Below are positions 1 to 10,542 of a stretch of DNA of 64,000 nt, in pieces; positions within the stretch are counted from its first letter, which is position 1; every line of letters begins with the position of its first letter. The DNA is from Pseudomonas oligotrophica (lineage in GTDB: Bacteria > Pseudomonadota > Gammaproteobacteria > Pseudomonadales > Pseudomonadaceae). Made by a program: the position numbers and the translations under genes. The stretch lies in contig NZ_JAKJRU010000002.1 of NCBI RefSeq assembly GCF_021726475.1, positions 248,001 through 312,000 of the forward strand. Direction: 5' to 3'. The notes under the pieces are model-generated. The model saw only the letters and a list, made by a program, of their open reading frames with translations. It was not told the origin of the DNA and searched no databases.

Positions 1-1
1 G

Positions 2-841
2 GCCCTGGCCCGGCTGCGCCCGGCGCTGGCCGGCATGGTCTGCTGCGCGGTGGTGGTGGGGCTGACGCTGGCCTGCACGGCGGTGGCCGATATCTACCAG
101 CTGGCCGGCCCGCTCGGGCGGGTCGGCGAGGTCAACCTCTACCTGCGACATGCGCTGATCAGCCTGATCATGTCGGGGCTGCTGCTACGCTATTTCTACT
201 TGCACAGCCAGTGGCGCCGGCAGGAGCAGGCCGAGCTGCGATCGCGCATCGAATCGCTGCAGGCGCGGATCCGCCCGCACTTCCTGTTCAACAGCCTGAA
301 CAGCATCGCCAGCCTGGTCGTCGTGGACCCGCCGCGGGCCGAACAGGCCGTGCTGGATCTGTCGGACCTGTTCCGCGCCAGCCTGGCGCGGCCCGGCACG
401 CTGGTGCCCTGGCGCGAGGAACTTGAGCTGTCCAGGCGCTATCTGTCCATAGAACAGTACAGGTTTGGCGAGCGCCTGGCGGTGGACTGGCAGGTCGACG
501 ATGTCCCGGGCGACCTGCCGATTCCGCAGCTGACGCTGCAACCGTTGCTGGAAAACGCCGTGGTCTACGGCATCCAGCCGCGGATCGAGGGTGGATTGGT
601 GTGTGTGGTGGCCCGCTACGTCGACGGCGTGTTCCAGCTCGAGGTGAGCAATCCGTTCGATGACAGCGCTCCAGGCCAGGTTTCGCGCGGTACACGCCAG
701 GGATTGCAGAACATCGACGCACGACTAGCGGCACTTTTCGGACCGGCAGCGAGTCTCAGCGTGGAGCGCCGTGATGGCCGCCACTACACCTGTCTACGCT
801 ATCCATGTGCGAGACAAAAGCAGGAAGCCAGAACTCTATGA
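2..841 (+). CDS. algZ: AlgZ/FimS-type sensor histidine kinase (5' end outside window)
   Basis: Membrane sensor kinase of the LytS/AlgZ class, expected to act with AlgR in control of alginate, type IV pili and virulence genes. The frame is open to the first base of the window, so the N-terminus is missing. Visible parts are two hydrophobic segments (one near the window start, one around HALISLIMSGLLL), then the His_kinase domain with the H-box HFLFNSLNSI, and a C-terminal ATPase region with NAVVYGIQPR and the late GLQNIDARL motif. The stop codon overlaps the algR start as ATGA, so the two are translationally coupled. Orthodox LytS-type kinases carry this divergent H-box rather than the classical one. 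Confidence 0.93.
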   Translation, partial: ALARLRPALAGMVCCAVVVGLTLACTAVADIYQLAGPLGRVGEVNLYLRHALISLIMSGLLLRYFYLHSQWRRQEQAELRSRIESLQARIRPHFLFNSLNSIASLVVVDPPRAEQAVLDLSDLFRASLARPGTLVPWREELELSRRYLSIEQYRFGERLAVDWQVDDVPGDLPIPQLTLQPLLENAVVYGIQPRIEGGLVCVVARYVDGVFQLEVSNPFDDSAPGQVSRGTRQGLQNIDARLAALFGPAASLSVERRDGRHYTCLRYPCARQKQEARTL

Positions 842-1584
842 ACGTCCTGATTGTCGATGACGAACCCCTGGCCCGCGAGCGCCTCAGCCGTCTGGTGGCT
901 GACGTCGAGGGTTATCGTGTCCTCGAACCTGCCGCGAGCAATGGCGAGCAAGCCCTTGCGCTGATCGAAGAACTGCGCCCGGACGTGGTGCTGCTGGATA
1001 TCCGCATGCCCGGCCTGGACGGGCTGCAGGTCGCGGCCCGGCTCTGCGAGATGGATGCACCGCCGGCGGTGATCTTCTGCACCGCCCATGACGAATTCGC
1101 GCTCGAGGCCTTCCAGGTCAGCGCCGTCGGCTACCTGGTCAAGCCGGTGCGCCCGGAGCACCTGGCCGAGGCGCTGAAGAAGGCCGAGCGTCCCAACCGC
1201 GTGCAGCTGGCCGCGCTGACCCGCCCCGCCGCGGTGTCCGGCACCGGGCCGCGCAGCCATATCAGCGCGCGTACCCGCAAGGGCATCGAGCTGGTGCCGC
1301 TGGACAAGGTGATCTACTTCATCGCCGACCACAAATACGTGACCCTGCGCCACGAAGGCGGCGAGGTGCTGCTCGATGAGCCGCTCAAGTCGCTGGAAGA
1401 CGAGTTCGGCGAGCGCTTCGTGCGCATCCACCGCAACGCGCTGGTCTATCGCGATCGCATCGAGCGGCTGCAGCGCACGCCGCTGGGGCATTTCCAGCTG
1501 TTCCTGCGCGGCCTGGACAACGAGGCGCTGACGGTCAGCCGCCGGCATGTCGCCGGCGTAAGGAAACTGATGCAGGGCCTGTGA
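838..1584 (+). CDS. algR: LytTR-family response regulator AlgR
   Basis: Cytoplasmic DNA-binding response regulator of 248 residues. The receiver domain (about residues 1-120) begins MNVLIVDDEPLARERL and has the phospho-acceptor Asp in the segment VVLLDIRMPG, followed by a Lys in YLVKPVRPEH. The LytTR DNA-binding domain occupies about residues 140-245 (RKGIELVPLDKVIYF, FVRIHRNALV). An ATG lies 33 bases upstream in frame, but the start at 838 gives the family N-terminus and the ATGA overlap with algZ. In Pseudomonas AlgR drives algD, fimU-pil and hcnA promoters; heme genes follow immediately. Confidence 0.95.
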   Translation: MNVLIVDDEPLARERLSRLVADVEGYRVLEPAASNGEQALALIEELRPDVVLLDIRMPGLDGLQVAARLCEMDAPPAVIFCTAHDEFALEAFQVSAVGYLVKPVRPEHLAEALKKAERPNRVQLAALTRPAAVSGTGPRSHISARTRKGIELVPLDKVIYFIADHKYVTLRHEGGEVLLDEPLKSLEDEFGERFVRIHRNALVYRDRIERLQRTPLGHFQLFLRGLDNEALTVSRRHVAGVRKLMQGL

Positions 1585-1623
1585 GCCCACGCGCGGGCGG
1601 CGGCAAGGCTGGGCGAGCAGGGC

Positions 1624-1650
1624 GCGAGCCGGCGCGGGGCGTCGGCTCGC
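1624..1650. repeat. Hairpin after algR, REP-like
   Basis: An 8-base stem (GCGAGCCG, 1624-1631) pairs with CGGCTCGC (1643-1650) around an 11-base loop, 40 bases after the algR stop. No U-tract follows. The right arm and the next 20 bases resemble the hairpin region at 5909-5935, sharing CGGCT-G-AAGCC and CGCTTTCCT, which suggests a family of short palindromic repeats rather than a simple terminator. Confidence 0.5.
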
Positions 1651-1705
1651 AAGCCCGGGCCGCTTTCCTTGATTCCCGCCAACCCAGCGATGCGGCCGGC
1701 CCTGC

Positions 1706-1711
1706 TATCAT
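1706..1711 (+). promoter_or_regulatory. Putative -10 box of hemC
   Basis: TATCAT lies 33 bases before the hemC ATG. No good -35 hexamer sits 16-18 bases upstream, so this may be an activator-dependent or weak promoter. Confidence 0.4.
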
Positions 1712-1743
1712 CGCCGGCATTTCACTGGTTCTGGACTAGCCCC

Positions 1744-2682
1744 ATGTCTCGCGAAATCCGCATTGCTACCCGCAAGAGCGCCCTGGCCCTGTGGCAGGCC
1801 GAATACGTCAAGGCGCGCCTGGAAAGCGCCCACCCGGGCCTGAAGGTCAGCCTGGTACCCATGGTCAGTCGCGGCGACAAGCTGCTCGACGCACCGCTGG
1901 CGAAAATTGGCGGCAAGGGCCTGTTCGTCAAGGAGCTGGAGACCGCGCTGCTGGACAACGAGGCGGATATCGCCGTGCACTCGATGAAGGACGTGCCGAT
2001 GGAGTTCCCCGAAGGGCTCGGGCTGTACTGCATTTGCGAGCGCGAGGATCCGCGCGATGCCTTCGTCTCCAACACCTTCGAAAGCCTCGACGCGCTGCCC
2101 GCCGGCAGCGTGGTCGGCACCTCCAGCCTGCGCCGCCAGGCGCAGCTGCTGGCGCGCCGCCCGGACCTGAAGATCCAGTTCCTGCGCGGCAACGTGAACA
2201 CCCGCCTGGCCAAGCTCGACGCCGGCGAGTACGACGCCATCATCCTCGCCGCCGCCGGCCTGATCCGCCTCGGCTTTGGCGAGCGCATACGTTCTTCCAT
2301 CGGTGTCGATGAGAGCCTGCCGGCCGGCGGCCAGGGCGCGGTGGGCATCGAGTGCCGCACCGGCGACCACGAGCTGCACGCGCTGCTCGCCTGCCTCAAC
2401 CACGACGCCACCGCCGTGCGGGTCAAGGCCGAGCGTGCCCTCAACCGCCGGCTCAACGGCGGCTGCCAGGTGCCGATCGCCTGCTACGCCGTGCTCGAGG
2501 GCGAGCAACTGTGGCTGCGCGGCCTGGTCGGCCAGCCCGACGGCACCCAGTTGCTGCGCGCCGAGGGCCGGGCACCGCTGGCCGAGGCCGAAGCGCTGGG
2601 CGTGCAGGTGGCCGAGGCGCTGCTGGCCCAGGGCGCCGAGCAGATCCTCAAGGCGGTGTATGGCGAGGCGGGCCACGCGTGA
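1744..2682 (+). CDS. hemC: Hydroxymethylbilane synthase (porphobilinogen deaminase)
   Basis: Joins four porphobilinogen units into hydroxymethylbilane in cytosolic tetrapyrrole synthesis. The 312-residue protein starts [18 protein letters not shown], the usual family N-terminus; the upstream in-frame ATG at 1669 would add 25 unrelated residues and overlap the predicted -10 box. Conserved elements include the Arg/Lys-rich [12 protein letters not shown] segment, the catalytic Asp region [13 protein letters not shown], and the dipyrromethane cofactor cysteine in [15 protein letters not shown]. The stop overlaps the hemD GTG, indicating coupled translation with the next pathway step. Confidence 0.96.
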   Translation: MSREIRIATRKSALALWQAEYVKARLESAHPGLKVSLVPMVSRGDKLLDAPLAKIGGKGLFVKELETALLDNEADIAVHSMKDVPMEFPEGLGLYCICEREDPRDAFVSNTFESLDALPAGSVVGTSSLRRQAQLLARRPDLKIQFLRGNVNTRLAKLDAGEYDAIILAAAGLIRLGFGERIRSSIGVDESLPAGGQGAVGIECRTGDHELHALLACLNHDATAVRVKAERALNRRLNGGCQVPIACYAVLEGEQLWLRGLVGQPDGTQLLRAEGRAPLAEAEALGVQVAEALLAQGAEQILKAVYGEAGHA

Positions 2683-3449
2683 GTGAATGGCGCCTGCTGC
2701 TGACTCGGCCGGCCGAAGAGTGCCAGGCGCTGGCCGCCGCGCTGGCCGAGGTTGGCATCCACAGCGCCAGCCTGCCGCTGCTCCGTATCGAGCCGCTGGC
2801 CGAGACCGCCGTGCAGCGCGCCATCATTCTCGAGCTCGACCGTTACAGCGCGGTGGTGGTGGTCAGCAAGCCCGCTGCGCGCCTGGGCCTGCAACGGGTC
2901 GACCGCTACTGGCCGCAGCCGCCGTTCGGCCAGCCCTGGTTCAGCGTCGGCGCTGCCACCGGGGCGATCCTGCGCGACTACGGCCTGGACGTGACCTGGC
3001 CGGAGCAGGGCGACGACAGCGAGGCGCTGCTCGCCGTGCCGCGCCTGGCCGAGGCGCTGGCCGTGCCCGACCCGAAGGTGCTGATCCTGCGTGGCGAGGG
3101 TGGTCGCGAGCACCTCGCCAGCACCTTGCGTGCACGTGGCGCCCAGGTCGACATCCTCGAACTCTACCGGCGCTGCCTGCCAGAGCATCCGCCCGGCGCG
3201 CTGCGGCAGGTCGTCGAGGCGCAGCGTCTCAACGGCCTGGTGATCAGCAGCGGGCAGGGCCTGGAATCATTGCGCGAACTGGCTGCCGAAGCCTGGCCGC
3301 AGCTGCGTGAACTACCCTTGTTCGTACCCAGCCCCCGTGTCGCCCAGATGGCCCGCGAACTGGGCGCCGAGCACGTGGTGGACTGCCGCGGTGCCGGAAC
3401 CGCGGCTTTGCTGGCGGCCCTGCGCACGACCCCTGTACCCGTCTCCTGA
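2679..3449 (+). CDS. hemD: Uroporphyrinogen-III synthase
   Basis: Closes and inverts ring D of hydroxymethylbilane to give uroporphyrinogen III. The family has weak sequence conservation; recognition rests on the N-terminus ([10 protein letters not shown]), the bilobed length of 256 residues, the segments [13 protein letters not shown] and [15 protein letters not shown], and the position directly after hemC. The start is GTG at 2679, overlapping the hemC stop; longer in-frame extensions run into hemC and are rejected. Confidence 0.92.
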   Translation: MSEWRLLLTRPAEECQALAAALAEVGIHSASLPLLRIEPLAETAVQRAIILELDRYSAVVVVSKPAARLGLQRVDRYWPQPPFGQPWFSVGAATGAILRDYGLDVTWPEQGDDSEALLAVPRLAEALAVPDPKVLILRGEGGREHLASTLRARGAQVDILELYRRCLPEHPPGALRQVVEAQRLNGLVISSGQGLESLRELAAEAWPQLRELPLFVPSPRVAQMARELGAEHVVDCRGAGTAALLAALRTTPVPVS

Positions 3450-3464
3450 TGCAAGGATCGAATT

Positions 3465-4646
3465 GTGAGCGAAGCAGACTCCAACAAAGAATCGCTACAA
3501 ACGCCGACCGAGAAGGTAAAACCCTCGCCCGCCAGCACGCCGAAGCCGGCGAAGGCTGGCACTGCCGCCGGTGCCGGCAAGGGGCTCGCGGCGCTGGCCC
3601 TGGCCGTCGGCCTCGGTGGCGTGCTGCTCGGCGGCTACGCCTTCTGGCAGCTGCAACAGTTCGCCGGTCGTGAGGCGCGCCAGGCCGAGACTGCGCAGGC
3701 TGCGGTGACGCAGGCCGAGCGTTCCACCGAGCAGGGCCGCCAGCTGGCCGAACGGATCGGCCGCCTGGAGCAGTTGCCCACAGCCGACGAGCTGGAAGAG
3801 CGCCGGCGCCTGCTGGCCACGCTGCAGAGCGACCAGCAGCGCCTGTCCGGACGCGTCGAGCAGGTCCTCGGTGCCAGCCGCGAGGCCTGGCGCCTGGCCG
3901 AGGCCGAGCACCTGCTGCGCATGGCGATGCTGCAGCTGTCGGCGATGCAGGACGTCAAGAGCGCGGAAATGCTCGTCCATGAAGCGGACCTGATCCTGCA
4001 GAAACAGGACGATCCCGGCGCCTATGCCACGCGACAGAAGCTGCTCGAAGGCCTGGAGGCGCTGCGCAGCCTGCCGCAGCTCGATCGCACGGGGCTGTTC
4101 CTGCAACTCGGCGCGCTACGCGGGCAGACCGCGGCACTCAGCGCGCTGGCGCCGGAGTTCGCCACCGGCGAGGCGGCGGCCGCGGACGCCAGCCAGAGCC
4201 ACTGGGAGCGCTGGACCAACGAGTTGAGCCGCTACGTGCGCGTCGACCTCGATTCCGAGACCGCGGTACGCCCGCTGCTGGCCGGGCAGAGCCTGGCGCA
4301 GGTGCGCCTGGCGCTGTCGCTGGCCATCGAACAGGCCCAGTGGGCGGTGCTCAACGGCAATACCGAGGTCTATCGCCAGTCGCTGGCCCAGGCCCAGGAC
4401 ATGCTGGCCGGCTATTTCAGCGAGGACAACGGCCAGGCCAGCGGGCTGCGGCGCCGTCTCGGCGAGCTGGCCGGACAGCAGGTGGAAGTGCCATTGCCAG
4501 ACCTGGGCCCGGCGCTCAAGGCGCTGCAGGGCTACGTCGAGAAACAGCAGCTGCCGGCCGGAGCCGGCCCCGAGGCCGAGCCTGAGTCCGCGCCGGCAAC
4601 GCCTGCGCCCGAGGCCGACCGCGGGGCGGAGGGCCAGCCAGCATGA
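3465..4646 (+). CDS. hemX: HemX-family membrane protein (uroporphyrinogen-III C-methyltransferase-like annotation)
   Basis: A 393-residue protein of the proteobacterial HemX family, conserved between hemD and hemY. It has a low-complexity, Lys/Ala/Pro-rich cytoplasmic N-terminus, one transmembrane segment at about residues 40-65 (GLAALALAVGLGGVLLGGYA), then a long periplasmic helical region rich in Gln, Ala and Glu (coiled coil likely), and a Pro/Ala/Glu tail. Many databases call it a uroporphyrinogen methyltransferase, but no SAM-binding motif is visible and the enzymatic label is doubtful; a scaffold or accessory role in heme synthesis is more plausible. GTG start 15 bases after hemD; stop overlaps hemY as ATGA. 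Confidence 0.9.
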   Translation: MSEADSNKESLQTPTEKVKPSPASTPKPAKAGTAAGAGKGLAALALAVGLGGVLLGGYAFWQLQQFAGREARQAETAQAAVTQAERSTEQGRQLAERIGRLEQLPTADELEERRRLLATLQSDQQRLSGRVEQVLGASREAWRLAEAEHLLRMAMLQLSAMQDVKSAEMLVHEADLILQKQDDPGAYATRQKLLEGLEALRSLPQLDRTGLFLQLGALRGQTAALSALAPEFATGEAAAADASQSHWERWTNELSRYVRVDLDSETAVRPLLAGQSLAQVRLALSLAIEQAQWAVLNGNTEVYRQSLAQAQDMLAGYFSEDNGQASGLRRRLGELAGQQVEVPLPDLGPALKALQGYVEKQQLPAGAGPEAEPESAPATPAPEADRGAEGQPA

Positions 4647-5863
4647 AGCGCCTGGTCCTGTGGGTCGTGGTGTTGCTCGCGGTCGTCGGTTTTCTCGCCT
4701 GGGCGATCAGCCGGAGCGCCGGCTATGTGCTGATCACCTACGACCATTTCCGCTACGAGTCGACGTTCTGGGTCTTCATCGGGCTGATCGCCGCGGCCTG
4801 GCTGCTGACGTTGCTGGTGCGCTGGCTGCTCGGTGTGCTGCAGCTGTCCGGTGCGCTGGTCAACCCCTGGTCGCGCCGCCATCGCGAGCGTCGTGCGGCC
4901 AAGGCGTCGCGCCTCGGCCTGCGCGAACTGGCCGAGGGGCAGTGGGCCAAGGCACTGGCGCACCTGAAGGTCGCCGCCGCGCATGATCGCCAGCCGCTGG
5001 TGCACTACCTGGGGGCGGCACGCGCGGCCAACGAGCTCGGTGAGCACGCGCAGAGCGATGAGCTGCTGCGCCAGGCGCAGGAACGCGAGCCCGACGCGGC
5101 GCTGGCCATCGGCCTGACCCAGGCGCAGCTGCAGATCGCCCGTGGCCAGCTGGATGAAGCCCGCGCCTCGCTGAACCAGCTCTACGATGCGCACCCGCAT
5201 CATCCGCAACTGCTGGCGCTGTTGCAGCAACTCTACGTCGAGCTGCAGGACTGGCCGGCGCTCTGCCGCCTGCTGCCGGAGCTGCGCAAGCAGCGCGTGC
5301 TGGTGCCGGCGCGCCTCGACGAGCTGGAGCGCCTGGCCTGGACCGCGGCACTCGAGCAGGCCGGGCAGGCCGGCGAGGCAACGCCCGAGCAGGCACGTGA
5401 AGCCCTGGAGACGCGTTGGCAGGCGCTGCCCTCGGCGCTGCGCAGCGAACCGCTGGTGGTGCGCGCCTACGCCGACGGCCTGGCCCGCCTGGGTGACGAG
5501 GCCAAGGCCGAGGAGGTGCTGCTGGCCGCGCTCAAGCGCAGCTTCGACGACCGGCTGGTGGAGCGCTACGGGCGGGTGCGCGGGCGCGAGCCGGCGCGCC
5601 AGCTGGCCAACGCCGAAGGCTGGCTCAAGAGCCATGCGCAGAGTGCCGATCTGCTGCTGGCGCTGGGCCGCATCAGCCTGCGCAACGAGCTGTGGGGCAA
5701 GGCGCGCGACTACTTCGAGGCGAGCCTGCGCCTGGAGCATCGCGTCGAGACCTGCGCCGAGCTGGCGCGCCTGCTGACCCAGCTGGGCGACGTGGAAGGC
5801 AGCAACCGCTGCTTCCAGCAGGGCCTCGGGTTGATCGACCATCGCCTGCCCGTGGTGCGCTGA
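4643..5863 (+). CDS. hemY: HemY-family TPR protein of the heme cluster
   Basis: Inner-membrane tetratricopeptide protein of the gammaproteobacterial HemY family, not the Bacillus protoporphyrinogen oxidase of the same name. Two N-terminal transmembrane segments (LVLWVVVLLAVVGFLAWAI and FIGLIAAAWLLTLLVRWLL) precede a soluble region of helical repeats, with recognisable TPR-like stretches near LAIGLTQAQLQIARGQLDEA and LLALGRISLRNELWGKARDY. Length 406 residues is normal. Last gene of the hemCDXY unit; its biochemical function is not established. Confidence 0.9.
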   Translation: MKRLVLWVVVLLAVVGFLAWAISRSAGYVLITYDHFRYESTFWVFIGLIAAAWLLTLLVRWLLGVLQLSGALVNPWSRRHRERRAAKASRLGLRELAEGQWAKALAHLKVAAAHDRQPLVHYLGAARAANELGEHAQSDELLRQAQEREPDAALAIGLTQAQLQIARGQLDEARASLNQLYDAHPHHPQLLALLQQLYVELQDWPALCRLLPELRKQRVLVPARLDELERLAWTAALEQAGQAGEATPEQAREALETRWQALPSALRSEPLVVRAYADGLARLGDEAKAEEVLLAALKRSFDDRLVERYGRVRGREPARQLANAEGWLKSHAQSADLLLALGRISLRNELWGKARDYFEASLRLEHRVETCAELARLLTQLGDVEGSNRCFQQGLGLIDHRLPVVR

Positions 5864-5902
5864 GCCGCGGCGCAGGGCGCTGCGACGGCGTCGCGGCTTT
5901 GT

Positions 5903-5929
5903 GCGGGACGGCTTGTAAGCCGCTCCCGC
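5903..5929. repeat. REP-like palindrome after hemY
   Basis: GCGGGA and CGGCTT (5903-5914) pair with AAGCCG and TCCCGC (5917-5929) around a two-base loop, with one extra base in the right arm. It lies 39 bases past hemY and resembles the region at 1643-1669. A second short hairpin (AGCGGG/CCCGCT, 5943-5959) sits just before dsbB. Either could slow transcription out of the heme operon, but neither has a U-tract. Confidence 0.5.
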
Positions 5930-5970
5930 TTTCCTCTACCGTAGCGGGCTTTCCCCGCTGCGGAGTCGCC

Positions 5971-6462
5971 ATGAACCTGGCCAGCCCACGTTCGCCGTTT
6001 TTCCTCGCTTTTGTTGCCTGTGTCCTGATGATGGCGGCGGCGCTCTACCTGGAGCATGTCGTCGGGCTGGCACCGTGCCCGCTCTGCATCGTCCAGCGCA
6101 TCTGCGTCATCGGCTTCGGCCTGGTCTGCCTGGTCGCCGCGCTGCACGGCCCGGCGGCCACCGGTCGGCGCGTCTACGCCGCGTTGGCGGGGCTGTTCGC
6201 CCTGTTCGGCGGGGTGACGGCGATCCGCCAGATCTGGCTGCAGAGCGTGCCGGCCGACGAGCTGCCGGCTTGCCTGCCGAGCCTGGAATACATGATGGAG
6301 GCGCTGCCGTTCCAGGAGATCGCGCGCCTGGTCCTGCATGGCACCGCCGAGTGCGCCGAGGTCAACTGGACCATGCTCGGGCTGAGCATCCCTGAGTGGA
6401 GCCTGCTGGGCTTCATCGCCATGCTCGCGTTCGCCGGCTGGCAGCTGCTGCGTCGCGGCTGA
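5971..6462 (+). CDS. dsbB: Disulfide bond formation protein DsbB family (DsbH type)
   Basis: Inner-membrane quinone-linked oxidase that would reoxidise periplasmic DsbA. 163 residues with four predicted transmembrane helices. The first redox pair is CPLC in the family motif APCPLCIVQRI; the second pair is Cys in ELPACLPSL and Cys in GTAECAEVNW in the second periplasmic loop. The start at 5971 gives MNLASPRSPFFLAF; an upstream extension overlaps the palindromes. In P. aeruginosa the gene at this locus is called dsbH, with a second dsbB elsewhere in the genome. Confidence 0.93.
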   Translation: MNLASPRSPFFLAFVACVLMMAAALYLEHVVGLAPCPLCIVQRICVIGFGLVCLVAALHGPAATGRRVYAALAGLFALFGGVTAIRQIWLQSVPADELPACLPSLEYMMEALPFQEIARLVLHGTAECAEVNWTMLGLSIPEWSLLGFIAMLAFAGWQLLRRG

Positions 6463-6479
6463 GCCACCGATTTCCGACG

Positions 6480-6514
6480 CCGCGGCAGGCCATCGAACTC
6501 TGCGCCTGCCGCGG
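6480..6514. terminator. Hairpin after dsbB
   Basis: A perfect 11-base stem (CCGCGGCAGGC, 6480-6490; GCCTGCCGCGG, 6504-6514) with a 13-base loop starts 18 bases after the dsbB stop. The following TGGTCTCTTG is only weakly U-rich, so termination efficiency is uncertain. Confidence 0.55.
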
Positions 6515-6580
6515 TGGTCTCTTGTCGAGGTGCGCGTGCGTCGTGCGACCTCGTGGTATCGCCAATCCGATCAGCCTCGC

Positions 6581-6609
6581 TTGAAGGTTGCACCATTGGG
6601 GCATAGTCT
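6581..6609 (+). promoter_or_regulatory. Candidate sigma-70 promoter of algQ
   Basis: TTGAAG (6581-6586) and TAGTCT (6604-6609) are 17 bases apart in the 252-base dsbB-algQ gap. The -10 match is poor. The rest of the gap holds the hairpin above and a ribosome site GTGAGG before algQ; I see no other feature in it. Confidence 0.35.
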
Positions 6610-6714
6610 GCCCCTGTGGTTACGGAAACAGCGCCGCCACATCGCCCGCTGTGCATGCGCGGACACCGCGTCCGCGAGGGCCAATAGCCATTCGATAAGG
6701 GAAGTGAGGTCAAC

Positions 6715-7182
6715 ATGCTCGAGAGCTGTCGGAACGCCCAGGAACGCTGGGGTGGTGTGCACCTGTTGATCGATCGCTGGCTGCAGGATCGTCACGAACT
6801 GATCAACGCCTTCGACCATCTGCGCCTGGAACAGGACGCCGACGCCCGCCAGGCACTCGTTGGATTCTGCGAGCGCCTGCTGGATTACGTGTCCGCCGGG
6901 CATTTCGAGATCTACGAGCAGCTGCTGCGCGAGGCCGAGGCCTTCGGCGACGAGCGCGGCATCGAGCTGGCCCGGCAGATCTACCCGCGCATCCAGGCCA
7001 TCACCGAAGTGGCGCTGGCCTTCAACGATCGCTGCGACCGCGGCGACTGCCTGGGCAGCCCCGGCCTGGCCGACGAGCTGCAGCGCCTCGGCCAGCTGCT
7101 GCAGGAGCGTTTCGAGCTGGAGGACTGCCTCATCGAAGTGCTGCACAACGCGCACCAGCAGCAGGCGGTCGCCACCGCCTGA
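6715..7182 (+). CDS. algQ: Anti-sigma-70 / regulator AlgQ (Rsd family)
   Basis: Small cytoplasmic all-helical protein of the Rsd/AlgQ family, which binds region 4 of the housekeeping sigma factor and shifts RNA polymerase use in stationary phase; in Pseudomonas it affects alginate and siderophore synthesis. 155 residues. Family features include the N-terminal [19 protein letters not shown], the central [21 protein letters not shown] and the [10 protein letters not shown] segment. The ribosome site GAGGTCAAC precedes the ATG. Its likely target, rpoD, is also in this window. Confidence 0.94.
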   Translation: MLESCRNAQERWGGVHLLIDRWLQDRHELINAFDHLRLEQDADARQALVGFCERLLDYVSAGHFEIYEQLLREAEAFGDERGIELARQIYPRIQAITEVALAFNDRCDRGDCLGSPGLADELQRLGQLLQERFELEDCLIEVLHNAHQQQAVATA

Positions 7183-7193
7183 CCGGCTTCGCG

Positions 7194-7211
7194 GGGCGCT
7201 GCGCAGCGCCC
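7194..7211. repeat. Perfect 18-base palindrome between algQ and algP
   Basis: GGGCGCTGCGCAGCGCCC begins 12 bases after the algQ stop. It could form a tight hairpin or act as a dyad protein site; no U-tract follows. A possible -10 box TAGTAT lies at 7247-7252 ahead of algP, without a clear -35. Confidence 0.5.
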
Positions 7212-7283
7212 GTCCCGGCCGGCTGGCAGGGCTGCCGCAGGGCGTCTAGTATGGGGCGCACCATTCGGCAAGGAGGCACGCAG

Positions 7284-8114
7284 ATGCCCGCGAAGAAGAA
7301 AGCCCCTACCACCCCCCTGCAGCTGCTGCAGCAACTGTCCAGCAGCCTGGTCGTACATTTCGACAAGGCCTGCCGGCAGGCTCTGGACGATGCCGAGCAG
7401 ACCCTGGCCAAGCTGGAGAAGCAGCGCGGCAAGGCGCAGGACAAGCTGCTCAAGGCGCGCGGCCGGCTGGACGAAGCCGGCACCGCCGGCAAGGCCAAGG
7501 CGCAGGCCAAGGCGCGGGCCCGCATCGACGAGCTCGAGGCGTCCATGGCGCTGCTGCAGGGCCGCCAGGGCGAAATGCTCACCTATATCGCCGAACTCAA
7601 GCGCGACGTGGCCACCGCCATGGAACTGACCCGCGGCATCCGCGAGGTCGAGCAGGGCGCGGCGGCCGCCGCCAGCCAGCTCGCGGCGGGGCAAGCGAGC
7701 CCGCGCGTGGCGGCCGCCAAGCCGAGGGCGCCGCGCACGAGCAAGGCCGCCGCGGCAAGCACCGCCAAGCCAGCTGCCAGCGCCCGCGGCGCAGCCAAGC
7801 CGGCCGCCGGCAGGTCCAGCAGTGCCGGGGCGTCTACTGCCAAGCCCGCCACAGCCAGGCAGGCCGCAGCCAAGGCGGCACCTGCTCCGTCTGCTGCCCC
7901 GAAAGCGGCCGAGAAGGCCTCCACCAAGCCTGCTTCCGCCGCGGCCAAGCCCCGCGCGACGGCCTCACGCAAGCCAGTGGCCGCCAAGCCGGCTGCGGCG
8001 GCCGCGGCCAAGCCGGCCAACCCACGCAAGCCCAGCCGGGCCCGTGCGGCCGCCAAACCGGTAGCTCCGGCAGCCAGTGAAGGTGCCGCTCAGTCGGAGC
8101 CCGGCGCCAGCTGA
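7284..8114 (+). CDS. algP: AlgP-like histone H1-type regulatory protein
   Basis: 276-residue protein with two distinct parts. Residues 1 to about 125 form a conserved helical/coiled-coil domain (MPAKKKAPTTPLQLLQQL, then a charged ELEASMALLQGRQGEM segment). The remaining 150 residues are an Ala/Lys/Pro-rich tail of degenerate AAKPAA-type units like eukaryotic histone H1 and P. aeruginosa AlgP, which binds DNA near alginate genes. The start at 7284 has AAGGAGG 14 bases upstream; the ATG 33 bases earlier does not. The 3' end overlaps the convergent TIGR02444 gene by 25 bases. Confidence 0.9.
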   Translation: MPAKKKAPTTPLQLLQQLSSSLVVHFDKACRQALDDAEQTLAKLEKQRGKAQDKLLKARGRLDEAGTAGKAKAQAKARARIDELEASMALLQGRQGEMLTYIAELKRDVATAMELTRGIREVEQGAAAAASQLAAGQASPRVAAAKPRAPRTSKAAAASTAKPAASARGAAKPAAGRSSSAGASTAKPATARQAAAKAAPAPSAAPKAAEKASTKPASAAAKPRATASRKPVAAKPAAAAAAKPANPRKPSRARAAAKPVAPAASEGAAQSEPGAS

Positions 8115-8587
8115 TCCTGGTGTGCCGCGTCGCGCAGGATCTGCAGCGTGGCGCGGTCGGCTGCCGGCGGGCTCAGCTCGGCCAGCCAATCCGCCGCCGC
8201 CGGCTGCTGGTCGTCCCAGGCGCGGCAGGCGTCCTCCAGCCGCGCGAGCAGCAGGCGCTCGGCGTCCAGTTCCAGCTGCTTGAGCCGGTCGCGCAGCGCG
8301 GCCAGCGCCGGGTCGCCAGTGCTGGCCGGTTTCCATTGCCGGCGCAACTGGCGCAGCGGCGCGACCACTGCCTGCTGCCAGGGCGCGGCCATAGCGCGTA
8401 GCGCTTCGATGCGCTCCGGCGTGCAGGCTGTCGCCCGGCTTTCCAGCCAGGCGCCGCACAGCAGCAGGCAGATATCCGCGCCCTGTTCCTGCAACGCCAG
8501 GCAGGCCGCTTCGACGCCCGGTCGGGCGTAGCAGGCGAGGGCGAAGCGCCAGAGGCCCGGGACTTGCCGTTCGGGGATTTTTTTCAT
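8090..8587 (-). CDS. TIGR02444 family protein
   Basis: 165-residue soluble protein of a small gammaproteobacterial family of unknown function that is typically found beside algP in Pseudomonas. The family N-terminus is visible (PGLWRFALACYARPGVEAACLALQ, given in part: GLWRFALACYARPGVEAAC), followed by GADICLLLCGAWLE. No catalytic motif or membrane segment is seen. It is transcribed divergently from the ABC-F gene and its end overlaps algP. Confidence 0.85.
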   Translation of the reverse strand: MKKIPERQVPGLWRFALACYARPGVEAACLALQEQGADICLLLCGAWLESRATACTPERIEALRAMAAPWQQAVVAPLRQLRRQWKPASTGDPALAALRDRLKQLELDAERLLLARLEDACRAWDDQQPAAADWLAELSPPAADRATLQILRDAAHQDQLAPGSD

Positions 8588-8596
8588 GATGCCGGG

Positions 8597-8623
8597 TTGG
8601 CCCCGCAGGCGAGCTGATAGACT
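8597..8623 (+). promoter_or_regulatory. Candidate promoter of the ABC-F gene, very close to its ATG
   Basis: TTGGCC (8597-8602) is followed after 15 bases by TAGACT (8618-8623); GATAGA two bases earlier is an alternative -10. The ATG lies 11 bases past this box and there is no Shine-Dalgarno, so the transcript could be leaderless. Confidence 0.35.
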
Positions 8624-8634
8624 TCGCCGCCATT

Positions 8635-10538
<1,904 letters not shown>

Positions 10539-10542
<4 letters not shown>

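Noticed and set aside
7224..7238. RpoN-like TGGCAG site ahead of algP
   Set aside because: The -12 GC element is not at the required spacing and the TTGCA part is absent.
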